Source: Micromonospora chaiyaphumensis | GTDB taxonomy: Bacteria > Actinomycetota > Actinomycetes > Mycobacteriales > Micromonosporaceae | Length of the DNA: 64,000 bases | Assembly (NCBI RefSeq): GCF_900091435.1 | Contig: NZ_FMCS01000008.1 | Location: 248,001-312,000, forward strand | Direction: 5' to 3' | Shown here: in pieces, positions 1 through 6,933 of the stretch | Position numbering within the stretch: the stretch's first letter is position 1 | Layout of the letters: each line of letters begins with the position of its first letter | Position numbers and translations under genes: made by a program | Notes under the pieces: generated by a model | Database searches by the model: none | The model's input: the letters and a program-made list of their open reading frames with translations, nothing else | What the model was told of the DNA's origin: nothing

Positions 1-80
1 GGCGGGACCTGATCCGGATGCGGCTGATCGGCCCGCTCGCCCCGTACGACTTCGTCAGCGCACACCAGCTGGTGGAGTGA
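1..80 (+). CDS. GvpL/GvpF family gas vesicle protein, C-terminal end only
   Basis: The last 25 codons of a gene that begins outside the window. The tail reads RMRLIGPLAPYDFV, close to the RMELTGPWPPYSFV tail of the complete GvpL/F protein at 1139-1939, so this is a second GvpL/F paralogue. The family makes accessory proteins needed for gas vesicle assembly, and some members sit in the vesicle shell. The stop lies 4 nt before the gvpG start, which supports one operon. Only the C-terminus is visible, so GvpF and GvpL cannot be told apart. Confidence 0.8.
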   Translation, partial: RDLIRMRLIGPLAPYDFVSAHQLVE

Positions 81-84
81 CCGC

Positions 85-432
85 GTGGACATCCTGTGGA
101 CGCTGCTGACCCTGCCGTACGCGCCGGTGCGCGGGCTCACGGCGCTGGTGAAGGTGGTGGCGCGGGAGGCCGAGTCCCAGCAGTACAACCCGGTCAACAT
201 CCGGCGCGAGCTGGAGGAGCTGGACCGGGCCGCGGCGGCCGGGGACATCACACCGGAGGAGCGGGACCGGGGGCAGCAGCAGGTGCTGGACCGGCTTACC
301 AGGCCGGCCGCCGGGGCGGACCGTACCCCGCCGCAGCGGGAGGGCGGGCCCCGGCGGCCCGCGCCCGCCCGGCGGGGCACGGCCGGCGGCCGCCGCGGTG
401 CGGCGCGGCGCGGACGAGGGGGAGGACCATGA
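85..432 (+). CDS. gvpG: Gas vesicle protein GvpG
   Basis: A 115-residue protein starting at GTG. Residues 1-70 match the GvpG pattern: a hydrophobic start (MDILWTLLTLPYAPVRGL), then a charged helix (ELEELDRAAAAGDITPEE) likely to form coiled coil. The rest is a Pro/Arg/Gly-rich low-complexity tail. GvpG is a minor accessory protein of gas vesicle assembly. The stop codon overlaps the gvpO start in an ATGA, so translation is probably coupled. The long basic tail is variable and I assign it no function. Confidence 0.88.
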   Translation: MDILWTLLTLPYAPVRGLTALVKVVAREAESQQYNPVNIRRELEELDRAAAAGDITPEERDRGQQQVLDRLTRPAAGADRTPPQREGGPRRPAPARRGTAGGRRGAARRGRGGGP

Positions 433-776
433 CGGCACGGATCCGGGGTGACGGCGACCGGGAGCGGTGGCGCGACCGGGGCGGTCGGGTCGAGGAGCGG
501 TATCTCGACGAGGACGACGAGGAGGCGGTCAGCGCGGCCGAGGCGGCCCGGGAGGGGCTGCGCCAGGTCGTCGCGCTGACCGGCAAGGATCCGCTCGGGG
601 TCACCTCGATCCAGCCCACCGACGACGGCTGGCGCATCGGGGTGGAGGTGGTCGAGGACCACCGCATCCCGGCGTCGACCGACCTGCTCGGCCTCTACGA
701 GGTCGAGCTGGACATGACCGGCAGCCTGCTCGGCTACCGGCGGACGCGTCGCTACCAGCGCGGCAAGGGGGACTGA
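429..776 (+). CDS. gvpO: Gas vesicle protein GvpO
   Basis: A 115-residue protein. The first 45 residues are charged and probably disordered. Residues 50-110 form the conserved GvpO domain (GLRQVVALTGKDPLGVTSI, then DGWRIGVEVVE and a YEVELD...GYRRTRRY end). GvpO is an accessory or regulatory protein that recurs in actinobacterial and haloarchaeal gvp clusters. The start was chosen at the ATG overlapping the gvpG stop, preceded by GGAGGA. It sits 1 nt before gvpJ in the same operon. Confidence 0.88.
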   Translation: MTARIRGDGDRERWRDRGGRVEERYLDEDDEEAVSAAEAAREGLRQVVALTGKDPLGVTSIQPTDDGWRIGVEVVEDHRIPASTDLLGLYEVELDMTGSLLGYRRTRRYQRGKGD

Positions 777-777
777 G

Positions 778-1155
778 ATGACCATTGGGCGGGCGCCGTC
801 GGTCGTGCAGAACTCCGGTCAGGTGCTGCCGGCCGGCCACGAGCCGGCGAACCTCGGCGACATCCTGGAACGGGTGCTCGACCGCGGCATCGTGATCGCC
901 GGTGACATCCGGGTCAGCCTGCTCGACATCGAGCTGCTGACGCTGAAACTGCGGCTGGTCATCGCCTCGGTGGACACCGCGCGGCAGATCGGCATCGACT
1001 GGTGGGAGCACGATCCGTGGCTCAGCTCCCGGGCCCGCCCGCCGGTCGAGCCGGGCCCGCGGGACCCCGAGGAGGTCGAGGCGTCCCGCCGGCCGCGGGT
1101 CGCGGCCCGGGCCGAACGGGACCCGAGGGAGGGCTGGCATGACCACGACCTCTGA
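778..1155 (+). CDS. gvpJ: GvpA-family minor gas vesicle protein, GvpJ type
   Basis: A 125-residue protein. Residues 24-75 form a gas-vesicle structural domain with the family hallmarks: a helix (LGDILERVLDRGIVIAGDI), a beta pair (VSLLDIELLTLKLRLVIAS) and DTARQIGIDWW. The DWWEHDP extension is typical of GvpJ rather than the main shell protein GvpA. The C-terminal 45 residues are Pro/Glu/Arg-rich. GvpJ is thought to help nucleate or cap the vesicle. The 3' end overlaps the next gene by 17 bp. The main shell gene gvpA is not in the window and probably lies just to the left. Confidence 0.85.
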   Translation: MTIGRAPSVVQNSGQVLPAGHEPANLGDILERVLDRGIVIAGDIRVSLLDIELLTLKLRLVIASVDTARQIGIDWWEHDPWLSSRARPPVEPGPRDPEEVEASRRPRVAARAERDPREGWHDHDL

Positions 1156-1939
1156 CCCCGTCCGGGACACCGGCACCGCCGTCTGGCTGCACGGCGTGGT
1201 CACCGGGACGGCCACCCCGGCCGGGCTTCCGGGCATCGCCGGCACACCGGTCCGGGCCGTGGCCGCCGCCGGCTTGGTCGCCGTGGTCAGCGATGCCCCG
1301 CTCAGCGAGTACGGCGAGGCGGCGCTGCGCCGCAACCTGGAGGACCTGGCCTGGCTGGAGCGGGCGGCCCGGGCGCACCACGCCGTGGTGGACGCGCTGT
1401 CCCGGTCCGGCGCCGTGGTGCCGGCCCGGCTCGCCACCGTCCACCGGGACGACGACCGGGTGGCCCGGGTGCTGGTCGAGCGGCACGACGAGCTGGCCGG
1501 CACGCTGGCCCGGCTCGCCGGCCGCGCGGAGTGGGGCGTCAAGGGATACGTGGTGCCCGGCGCCACCCCGCAGGTAGAGGAACCCGCGGGCGGGGGCGGG
1601 GCCGGCGCGGCGTACCTGCGGCGGCGCAAGGCCCAGCTCACCGCCCGGGAGGAGGGGCAGCGGGTCGCGGCCGACGCGGCCGCCACCGTGCACGCCGCCC
1701 TCGCCGGGTACGCGGTCGCCGCCTGCCGGCACGCCCCGCAGGACCGGCGGCTCTCCGGTGCGCCCACCGCCATGGTGCTCAACGGGGCGTACCTGGTCGA
1801 CCGGGACCGCTGGGACGGCTTCGCCGGGCTGGCCCGCGAGCTGGCGGAGCGGCACCCGGAGCTGCGCATGGAGCTGACCGGCCCGTGGCCGCCGTACTCC
1901 TTCGTGGCGGAACCGGAGGCGGAGCCGGCATGGGCGTGA
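1139..1939 (+). CDS. Gas vesicle protein GvpL/GvpF
   Basis: A 266-residue complete GvpL/F protein. The N-terminal domain (about 14-110) begins with WLHGVV and has an HHAVVDAL segment. A central helical region carries many basic residues (YLRRRKAQLTAREEG). The C-terminal domain holds AVLNGAYLVDR-like strands and ends RMELTGPWPPYSFV. It is an accessory protein of gas vesicle formation. The start overlaps the end of gvpJ, and the stop overlaps the start of the next gvp gene, so this is a tightly coupled operon. The F and L subtypes cannot be separated from sequence alone. Confidence 0.88.
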   Translation: MTTTSDPVRDTGTAVWLHGVVTGTATPAGLPGIAGTPVRAVAAAGLVAVVSDAPLSEYGEAALRRNLEDLAWLERAARAHHAVVDALSRSGAVVPARLATVHRDDDRVARVLVERHDELAGTLARLAGRAEWGVKGYVVPGATPQVEEPAGGGGAGAAYLRRRKAQLTAREEGQRVAADAAATVHAALAGYAVAACRHAPQDRRLSGAPTAMVLNGAYLVDRDRWDGFAGLARELAERHPELRMELTGPWPPYSFVAEPEAEPAWA

Positions 1940-2157
1940 CCACGCTGGCGCCCAGCAGCGCCGACGACCCGCTGACCTACCGCCCGGTGGCCCTGGTCGA
2001 CCTGCTCGACCGGGTGCTCGCCACCGGCGTGGTGATCACCGGAGACCTCACCCTGGCCATCGCGGACATCGACCTGGTCCGCATCTCGCTGCGGGCGCTC
2101 ATCGCCTCGGTCGGCGCGCTCGCCCCGCCCGAGCCCGAGCCCGGGGCCGCACCGTGA
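1930..2157 (+). CDS. gvpS: Small GvpA-family protein, GvpS type
   Basis: A 75-residue protein from the ATG inside the end of the preceding GvpL/F gene. The core (VALVDLLDRVLATGVVITGDL, then DIDLVRISLRALIAS) is the gas-vesicle structural fold. It is shorter than gvpJ and lacks the DWW extension. Position just before gvpK matches GvpS of streptomycete clusters. The stop overlaps the gvpK start (GTGA). A GTG two codons downstream is another possible start. Whether it is incorporated in the shell cannot be decided here. Confidence 0.8.
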   Translation: MGVTTLAPSSADDPLTYRPVALVDLLDRVLATGVVITGDLTLAIADIDLVRISLRALIASVGALAPPEPEPGAAP

Positions 2158-2507
2158 CCGGCCGGGACGAGGCGGCCGACCTGGCGGCGGCGCTGGGCGA
2201 GCCGGCCTGGCGGGCGCCCCGGGTCCGGCCCCTGGACCGCCGGCTCGCCGTCGACCAGGACTCGGTCGAGCGCGGGCTGGCCAGCCTGGTGCTCACCGTG
2301 ATCGAGCTGCTGCGGCAGCTCATGGAACGGCAGGCGCTGCGCCGGGTCGACCTCGGCGACCTGACCGACGAGCAGGTCGAGCGGGTCGGCGCCACACTGA
2401 TGGCGCTGGAGGAGCAGATGACCCAGCTCCGCGAGTACTTCGGTCTCGCCCCCGAGGATCTCAACCTCGACCTCGGCCCGCTCGGCCCGCTGCTGCCCAC
2501 CGACTGA
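2154..2507 (+). CDS. gvpK: Gas vesicle protein GvpK
   Basis: A 117-residue protein starting at GTG. It carries the conserved GvpK core: RLAVDQDSVERGLASLVLTV, LLRQLMERQALRRVD and the acidic end LGLAPEDLNLDLGPLGPL (here FGLAPEDLN). GvpK is an accessory protein needed for gas vesicles in several species. It is the last gene of the operon. Only 2 bp separate its stop from the stop of the convergent AAA ATPase, so any terminator would lie inside coding sequence. Confidence 0.9.
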   Translation: MTGRDEAADLAAALGEPAWRAPRVRPLDRRLAVDQDSVERGLASLVLTVIELLRQLMERQALRRVDLGDLTDEQVERVGATLMALEEQMTQLREYFGLAPEDLNLDLGPLGPLLPTD

Positions 2508-2509
2508 GC

Positions 2510-4759
2510 TCACTGCCGGGTGGCGGCGTAGGCCTCCAGCAGGGCGAGCTGGACCGGATCCAGCGAGGGGCGGACGCGCGTGCGGGCCGCCTCGACGTGC
2601 GCGGCCGTGACCGTGCTGGCGGCCAGTGACTCGCGCATCGCGGCGAGGGCCGCCTCGCGGACCAGCGCGGCGCAGTCGGCCGCCGAGAAGCCGTCCAGGT
2701 CCGCGCCGAGCGCGGTCAAATCCACGTCGGGCGCGAGCGGGACGTGCCGGGCGGCTGCGCGGAGGATCTCGGCGCGGGCCGGGCCGTCCGGCGGCGGCAC
2801 GTACACGAGGCGTTCCAGCCGGCCGGGGCGGAGCAGCGCCGGGTCGACCAGCTCCGGCCGGTTCGTCGCGCCGACCACCACGACGTTGCGCAGCGCCTCC
2901 ACCCCGTCCAGCTCGGTGAGCAGGGCGGCGACCACCCGGTCGGTGGTGCCCCCGTCGGTGGCCTGGCCGCGGACCGGGGCGAGGGCGTCCACCTCGTCGA
3001 GGAAGACCAGCGTGGGTGCCGCCTCACGGGCCCGGCGGAACAGCTCGCGGACCGCCCGTTCGCTCTCACCGACCCACTTGGAGAGCAGCTCCGCGCCCTT
3101 CACCGACAGCACGTTGGCCCGGCCCGAGCCGGCCAGCGCGGTGACCAGGTAGGTCTTTCCGCAGCCGGGCGGCCCGTAGAGCAGCACGCCGCGTGGCGGC
3201 GTCACCCCGAGCCGGGCGAAGGTGTCCGGGTAGGTCAGCGGCCAGAGCACCGACTCGGTCAGCGTCTGCTTGACCTCGTGCAGGCCGCCGACATCGTCCA
3301 GGGTGACCGAGGCCAGCTCCAGGGTGGACGCCGCCATCGTGGTCGGCCGGACCACCTCCAGGGCGCCGGCGAAGTCGGCCATGGCCACGGTCGGCTTCTC
3401 GGCCGTCTTCTGCCGCAGCGCCGCCCGCACCCCGGCCTCCCGGACCAGCGCGGCCAGGTCGGCGGCGACGAACCCCGGCGTGCGGGCGGCCACGTCGTCC
3501 AGCCGGACGTCGTCCGCCAGCGGCACCTGCCGGGTGAGCACGGTGAGCTGCTCCCGGCGCAGTGCCGCGTCGGGCAACGGCACGGTGATCCGCAGCGAGA
3601 GCAGGTCCGGGGCGCGCAACGCCGGGTCCACCGCCTCGGGGCGCCCGGTCGTGCAGACCACCGCCGCACCGGCGCCGACCGTCTCGGCGACCACCTGCCG
3701 GAACACCGTGGCCAGCGGACCGGGCTCGTCGGCCGGGGCGACCGCCTCCACGTCGGTCACCAGCAGCACGGCCGGGCCGTTGGCGCGGACCGCCGCGGCG
3801 GCCTCGCGCAGCCGGCGGGCGGCCGCGTCGTTGCTGAGCGCGGCCAGTTCCGGGCCCCACAGCGGGCGTACGCGGGCGCGGACCCGGGCGGCGACCGCCC
3901 GGACCAGCGCCGACTTGCCCGAGCCGGCCGGGCCGCCGACGAGCACGCCGAGCGAGACCGTGGTCCCGAGCCGGCCCAGCACCTCGCGGTGGTGGAAGCC
4001 CAGGTCGAGCAGCTCGGTCAGCTCCTCGGCCTGCGCCCGCAGCCCGGGCAGCTCGTCCACGTCGGGCGCGTCCTCGGGGCCGAGCAGGCCGTCGGCCGGT
4101 GTCGCCGCCGCCGGGGCCGGGGCGCCCGTGTCGCCGGCCGGGCCGGAGCCGCGGGTGGCCGGGCCGTGCTCCCAGCCGACCACGGTGTCCATGGTGACCA
4201 GCGCGCCGGTCGCCGGCTCGGCCGCCACCACGGTGAGCAGGGTGCTGGTCCAGGCGTACCCGACGGTGGTGGCCAGGCTGCGCCGGGCGGCCTCGACCAG
4301 GCCGCGGAGCGCCGCGTCGGGGAGCACGTCCTGGGGCAGCAGCGAGACGTCGTCCCCGGCGGTGACCACCTTGCCGAGCAGGGCGAGCCGGAGCATCTCC
4401 GGGGAGACGGCGGCGACGACGCCGACCGGCCCGGCCAGGGTGAGCCGGCGGGCCGGTGTCGCGGGCAGCGGGCTCACCGTGACCTGCCCGCCGTCGCGCA
4501 GGCCCAGGTTGCCCAGCAGCAGGTCGTCGGCGTAGAGCAGGACGTTGCTCGCGGTCGGCTCGGCCGGGGCGGCGATGCCGGCGGTCACCCGGCGCCCGGT
4601 CAGCCGCACCGGGTCGCCGGGGCGCAGCGCCAGCGCCGTCAACACCTCGGGGTGCAGGCGGACGACGCCGCGCCGGGCGTCCAGCGCCGCCGGCCGCAGG
4701 CTCGCGGTCAGGGTCAGGTCGGGTTCCGCCACCCGCCCGACAGTAGCCGCCGGCACCAC
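2510..4759 (-). CDS. CDC48/VCP-like double-AAA ATPase
   Basis: A 749-residue protein (741 if the in-frame GTG at 4735 is the start). Residues 13-100 look like the CDC48 N-domain (double-psi barrel). The D1 module has Walker A GPAGSGKS at 276-283, but its Walker B reads VLLVTD with Val337 where the catalytic Glu should be. The D2 module is intact: GPPGCGKT at 529-536, LVFLDE at 584-589, sensor and arginine-finger region NRPELVDPALLRPGR. The family unfolds or remodels protein complexes as hexamers. It is convergent with the gvp operon. Gas vesicle clusters often need an AAA protein (GvpN), but a functional link here is only inference. Confidence 0.88.
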   Translation of the reverse strand: MVPAATVGRVAEPDLTLTASLRPAALDARRGVVRLHPEVLTALALRPGDPVRLTGRRVTAGIAAPAEPTASNVLLYADDLLLGNLGLRDGGQVTVSPLPATPARRLTLAGPVGVVAAVSPEMLRLALLGKVVTAGDDVSLLPQDVLPDAALRGLVEAARRSLATTVGYAWTSTLLTVVAAEPATGALVTMDTVVGWEHGPATRGSGPAGDTGAPAPAAATPADGLLGPEDAPDVDELPGLRAQAEELTELLDLGFHHREVLGRLGTTVSLGVLVGGPAGSGKSALVRAVAARVRARVRPLWGPELAALSNDAAARRLREAAAAVRANGPAVLLVTDVEAVAPADEPGPLATVFRQVVAETVGAGAAVVCTTGRPEAVDPALRAPDLLSLRITVPLPDAALRREQLTVLTRQVPLADDVRLDDVAARTPGFVAADLAALVREAGVRAALRQKTAEKPTVAMADFAGALEVVRPTTMAASTLELASVTLDDVGGLHEVKQTLTESVLWPLTYPDTFARLGVTPPRGVLLYGPPGCGKTYLVTALAGSGRANVLSVKGAELLSKWVGESERAVRELFRRAREAAPTLVFLDEVDALAPVRGQATDGGTTDRVVAALLTELDGVEALRNVVVVGATNRPELVDPALLRPGRLERLVYVPPPDGPARAEILRAAARHVPLAPDVDLTALGADLDGFSAADCAALVREAALAAMRESLAASTVTAAHVEAARTRVRPSLDPVQLALLEAYAATRQ

Positions 4760-4775
4760 GTCGTGCCGGTCGGCC

Positions 4776-5255
4776 TCAGAGTGGGCCGGTGTCGTCCAGC
4801 AGCGAGGGATCGCGCCGGATCATCTCGGCCAGCCGGGCCGCCGGGTCGGTGATCACCCCGTCCTGCCCGGGCGCCGGCACCGTCTTCACCGACATGGGCC
4901 AGGCCGGCGGGGGCGCGGGTGCGAGCGCCGGGCCCACCGTCACCTCCGGGCCGGACCAGGCGACCCGCAACGGGTACGCCTGCCCACCCAGTTCCACCCG
5001 CACCACGACGGCCAGCCCGGGGTGCTCGGCGACCACCCGGCGGACCGCCTCGGCCACCTCCCCGACCGGGTCCCGCCGCTCCGGCCGGTCGCCCCCACGC
5101 AACCGGTACGCGCCGTGCCCCGCCCGTCCGTCCCGCTCGTCCCACTCCGCCTCTTCGGCCGGCTCGGCCGGCTCGCCGGGCAGCGGCGTCCGGCGGCGTT
5201 GCGCCTCCTCGCGCCGCGCCAGCCGGGCCAGGGTCTCGTCCAGATCACCTCTCAT
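4776..5255 (-). CDS. Conserved hypothetical protein downstream of the conservon
   Basis: A 159-residue protein I do not recognise. The N-terminal half is highly charged (DLDETLARLARREEAQRRR, then acidic repeats). Residues 65-115 read like a small alpha/beta domain (VGEVAEAVRRVVAEHPG, then AVVVRVELGGQAYPLRVAWSG). A flexible Pro/Ala stretch and a polar C-terminus (ARLAEMIRRDPSLLDD) follow. There is no signal peptide or membrane segment. A GTG directly precedes the chosen ATG, with AAGGGGTGA upstream. It lies 43 bp after cvnD on the same strand, so it may be the last gene of that operon. Confidence 0.6.
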   Translation of the reverse strand: MRGDLDETLARLARREEAQRRRTPLPGEPAEPAEEAEWDERDGRAGHGAYRLRGGDRPERRDPVGEVAEAVRRVVAEHPGLAVVVRVELGGQAYPLRVAWSGPEVTVGPALAPAPPPAWPMSVKTVPAPGQDGVITDPAARLAEMIRRDPSLLDDTGPL

Positions 5256-5298
5256 CACGTCACCCCTTCCGTGATCACGGGTCGAACCGACGGCCGGT

Positions 5299-6045
5299 TC
5301 AGGCCCCTTTCTCGCGGGTCGCCCGGTCCAGTGCCCGGTCCAGGACGACCAGCAACGCGTCCCGTACGGAGAGCCGGTCCCGGGCGTCGAACTGCACCAG
5401 CGGCACGTGCTCGCCGATCGCCAGCGCCCAGCGGATCGAGGGCAGGTCGAGGGCCAGCCGGCCGTCGAAGGCGTTCACCCCCACCGCGAACGGCAGCCCG
5501 GCCCGCTCGAAGAAGTCGATCGCCGGATAGCAGTCGTCGAGCCGGTCGCTGTCGACCACCACGAGCGCCCCGAGCGCGCCCCGGGCCAGGTCGTCCCACA
5601 TGAACCCGAAGCGGGCCTGGCCGGGCGTGCCGAAGAGGTAGAGCTTGAGGCTGCGGTCGATGGTGACGCAGCCGAAGTCCATGGCCACCGTGGTGGTGGT
5701 CTTGTCCGAGTCCGCACCCGGGTCGTCGACGCCGATCCCGGCGCTGGTCATCTCCGCCTCGGTGGTCAGCGGGGCGATCTCCGAGATCGCCCCCACCGTC
5801 GTGGTCTTGCCCACCCCGAAACCACCCGCGATGAGGATCTTCACGGGGACGGGTGCGCGTGGTCCGGCCACCGGACCGACCGTCCGCACGGCCACCCGGG
5901 GCGGCCGGTACGGCGGCGGGGGCGGGACGGGCCGGCCGGCCGGCGGGCCGGGGGTGACCGGGGCGGCGTACCGGGTGGGCGCGCTGTTGGCGGCCGGGCC
6001 GCCCGCGGCCGCGGCCGGCCATTCAGGAGATCGCACGGAGTCCAT
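5299..6045 (-). CDS. Conservon GTPase, CvnD-like
   Basis: About 248 residues. A Pro/Ala-rich N-terminal stretch of some 65 residues precedes a small G-protein domain. G1 is ILIAGGFGVGKTT. The switch region contains TTTTVAMDFG. The G3 region reads LYLFGTPGQARFGFMWDD, and Asp is missing from the usual DxxG, as is typical of this family. Later comes VGVNAFDG where NKxD would be. Such GTPases act with roadblock and DUF742 partners downstream of a CvnA membrane protein. The start overlaps the upstream gene; a TTG directly before the ATG is an alternative. Confidence 0.85.
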   Translation of the reverse strand: MDSVRSPEWPAAAAGGPAANSAPTRYAAPVTPGPPAGRPVPPPPPYRPPRVAVRTVGPVAGPRAPVPVKILIAGGFGVGKTTTVGAISEIAPLTTEAEMTSAGIGVDDPGADSDKTTTTVAMDFGCVTIDRSLKLYLFGTPGQARFGFMWDDLARGALGALVVVDSDRLDDCYPAIDFFERAGLPFAVGVNAFDGRLALDLPSIRWALAIGEHVPLVQFDARDRLSVRDALLVVLDRALDRATREKGA

Positions 6046-6472
6046 CAATCACTCGCAGGATGAGGTCGGGGTCGGGGGCGTCGTCGCCGTCACCGAGGTG
6101 CACGTCGAGGTGCCCGGCGGCGCGGAGGTCGCCGACCAGCACCCGGGTCACGCCGAAGTGCATCCGCGTCCGGGCGGAGATCTCCGCCACCGAGATCGGT
6201 TCGGCGCAGAGCGCCACGATCGTCGCCAGTTCCGGGGCCAGCTGGGCGATCACCGCCCACGAGCCGCTCGCCGGCCGGGCGGTCACCTGGGTCTCCAGGC
6301 CGATCGCCGGATCGCCGTCCACCCGGCCGGCGGTCAGCACGAACGGACGCGGCCCGGCCGGCTCCCCGCCGTCCGCGTCCGACCCCGGGCCGGGGGAGGG
6401 CGCGCGCAGGAAGGGGCGGATCCGGGGCCCGGGCTCCGGATCCGGGTCCTCGCCGGCCGCGTCCGGGGTCAT
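6023..6472 (-). CDS. DUF742 protein, CvnC-like
   Basis: A 149-residue protein. After a charged, Pro-rich N-terminus (residues 1-45) comes the DUF742 domain, with RPFVLTAGR, ALCAEPISVAEISARTRMHFGVTRVLVGDL (a winged-helix-like segment) and GHLDVH. DUF742 proteins are the third component of conservons and are thought to couple the roadblock/GTPase pair to output. The ATG overlaps the cvnB stop (ATGA), and its own end overlaps the cvnD start by about 20 bp, so translation is coupled. It is probably cytoplasmic and membrane-associated through its partners. Confidence 0.87.
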   Translation of the reverse strand: MTPDAAGEDPDPEPGPRIRPFLRAPSPGPGSDADGGEPAGPRPFVLTAGRVDGDPAIGLETQVTARPASGSWAVIAQLAPELATIVALCAEPISVAEISARTRMHFGVTRVLVGDLRAAGHLDVHLGDGDDAPDPDLILRVIDGLRAIS

Positions 6473-6933
6473 TGCTGGACGGCGTTCTTCAGCTCGGCGA
6501 TCAACCGGGGGGTCAGGGCGCCGCCGGCCCGGCCGGCGAAGAGCGTCATCTCGTACGCCACGGTGCCCAGGTTGGCCGAGCGGTCGGCGACCACGCCGAG
6601 CACCGAGCCGCTGCTGATCGCGCTGATCAGCAGGTAGCCCTCGGCCATGTCCACGATCACGCGGTTCAACCCGCCGAGCGCGTACCAGCTGGCCGCGCCT
6701 CCCGCGAGGCTCGTCATGCCGGAGACGACCGCGGCCAGCCGTTCCGCGTTGGACCGGTCCTTGATGGCGGACATGGCCATCAGCAGCCCGTCCGAGGAGA
6801 CCGCGATCGCCTCCATCACCCCGGCCGTGCTGGAGGTGAACGAGTCGAGCAGCCAGTTGAAGGTGCGCGCCTCCGGGCTGAGGCCGCCGGCGGTGGTCTG
6901 GTCGGCGTTGTCATGCAGGAACGGGCTGGTCAC
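6469..6933 (-). CDS. Roadblock/LC7 protein, CvnB-like
   Basis: A 154-residue protein with a single roadblock/LC7 domain over about residues 20-125: FNWLLDSFTSSTAGVMEAIAVSSDGLLMA, SGMTSLAGGAA, YLLISAISSGSVLGVVA and LGTVAYEMTLF. In bacteria these proteins regulate small GTPases of the Mgl/Cvn kind. It starts at GTG, overlapping the cvnA stop (GTGA). Order and overlaps with cvnA, cvnC and cvnD are those of a canonical conservon. Confidence 0.9.
   Translation of the reverse strand: MTSPFLHDNADQTTAGGLSPEARTFNWLLDSFTSSTAGVMEAIAVSSDGLLMAMSAIKDRSNAERLAAVVSGMTSLAGGAASWYALGGLNRVIVDMAEGYLLISAISSGSVLGVVADRSANLGTVAYEMTLFAGRAGGALTPRLIAELKNAVQQ

Noticed and set aside
2744..4852. A 702-codon frame on the + strand opposite the CDC48-like gene
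   Set aside because: It is the shadow of the minus-strand gene: the sequence is Arg/Gly/Gln/His-rich without domains, a typical opposite-frame product in high-GC DNA.
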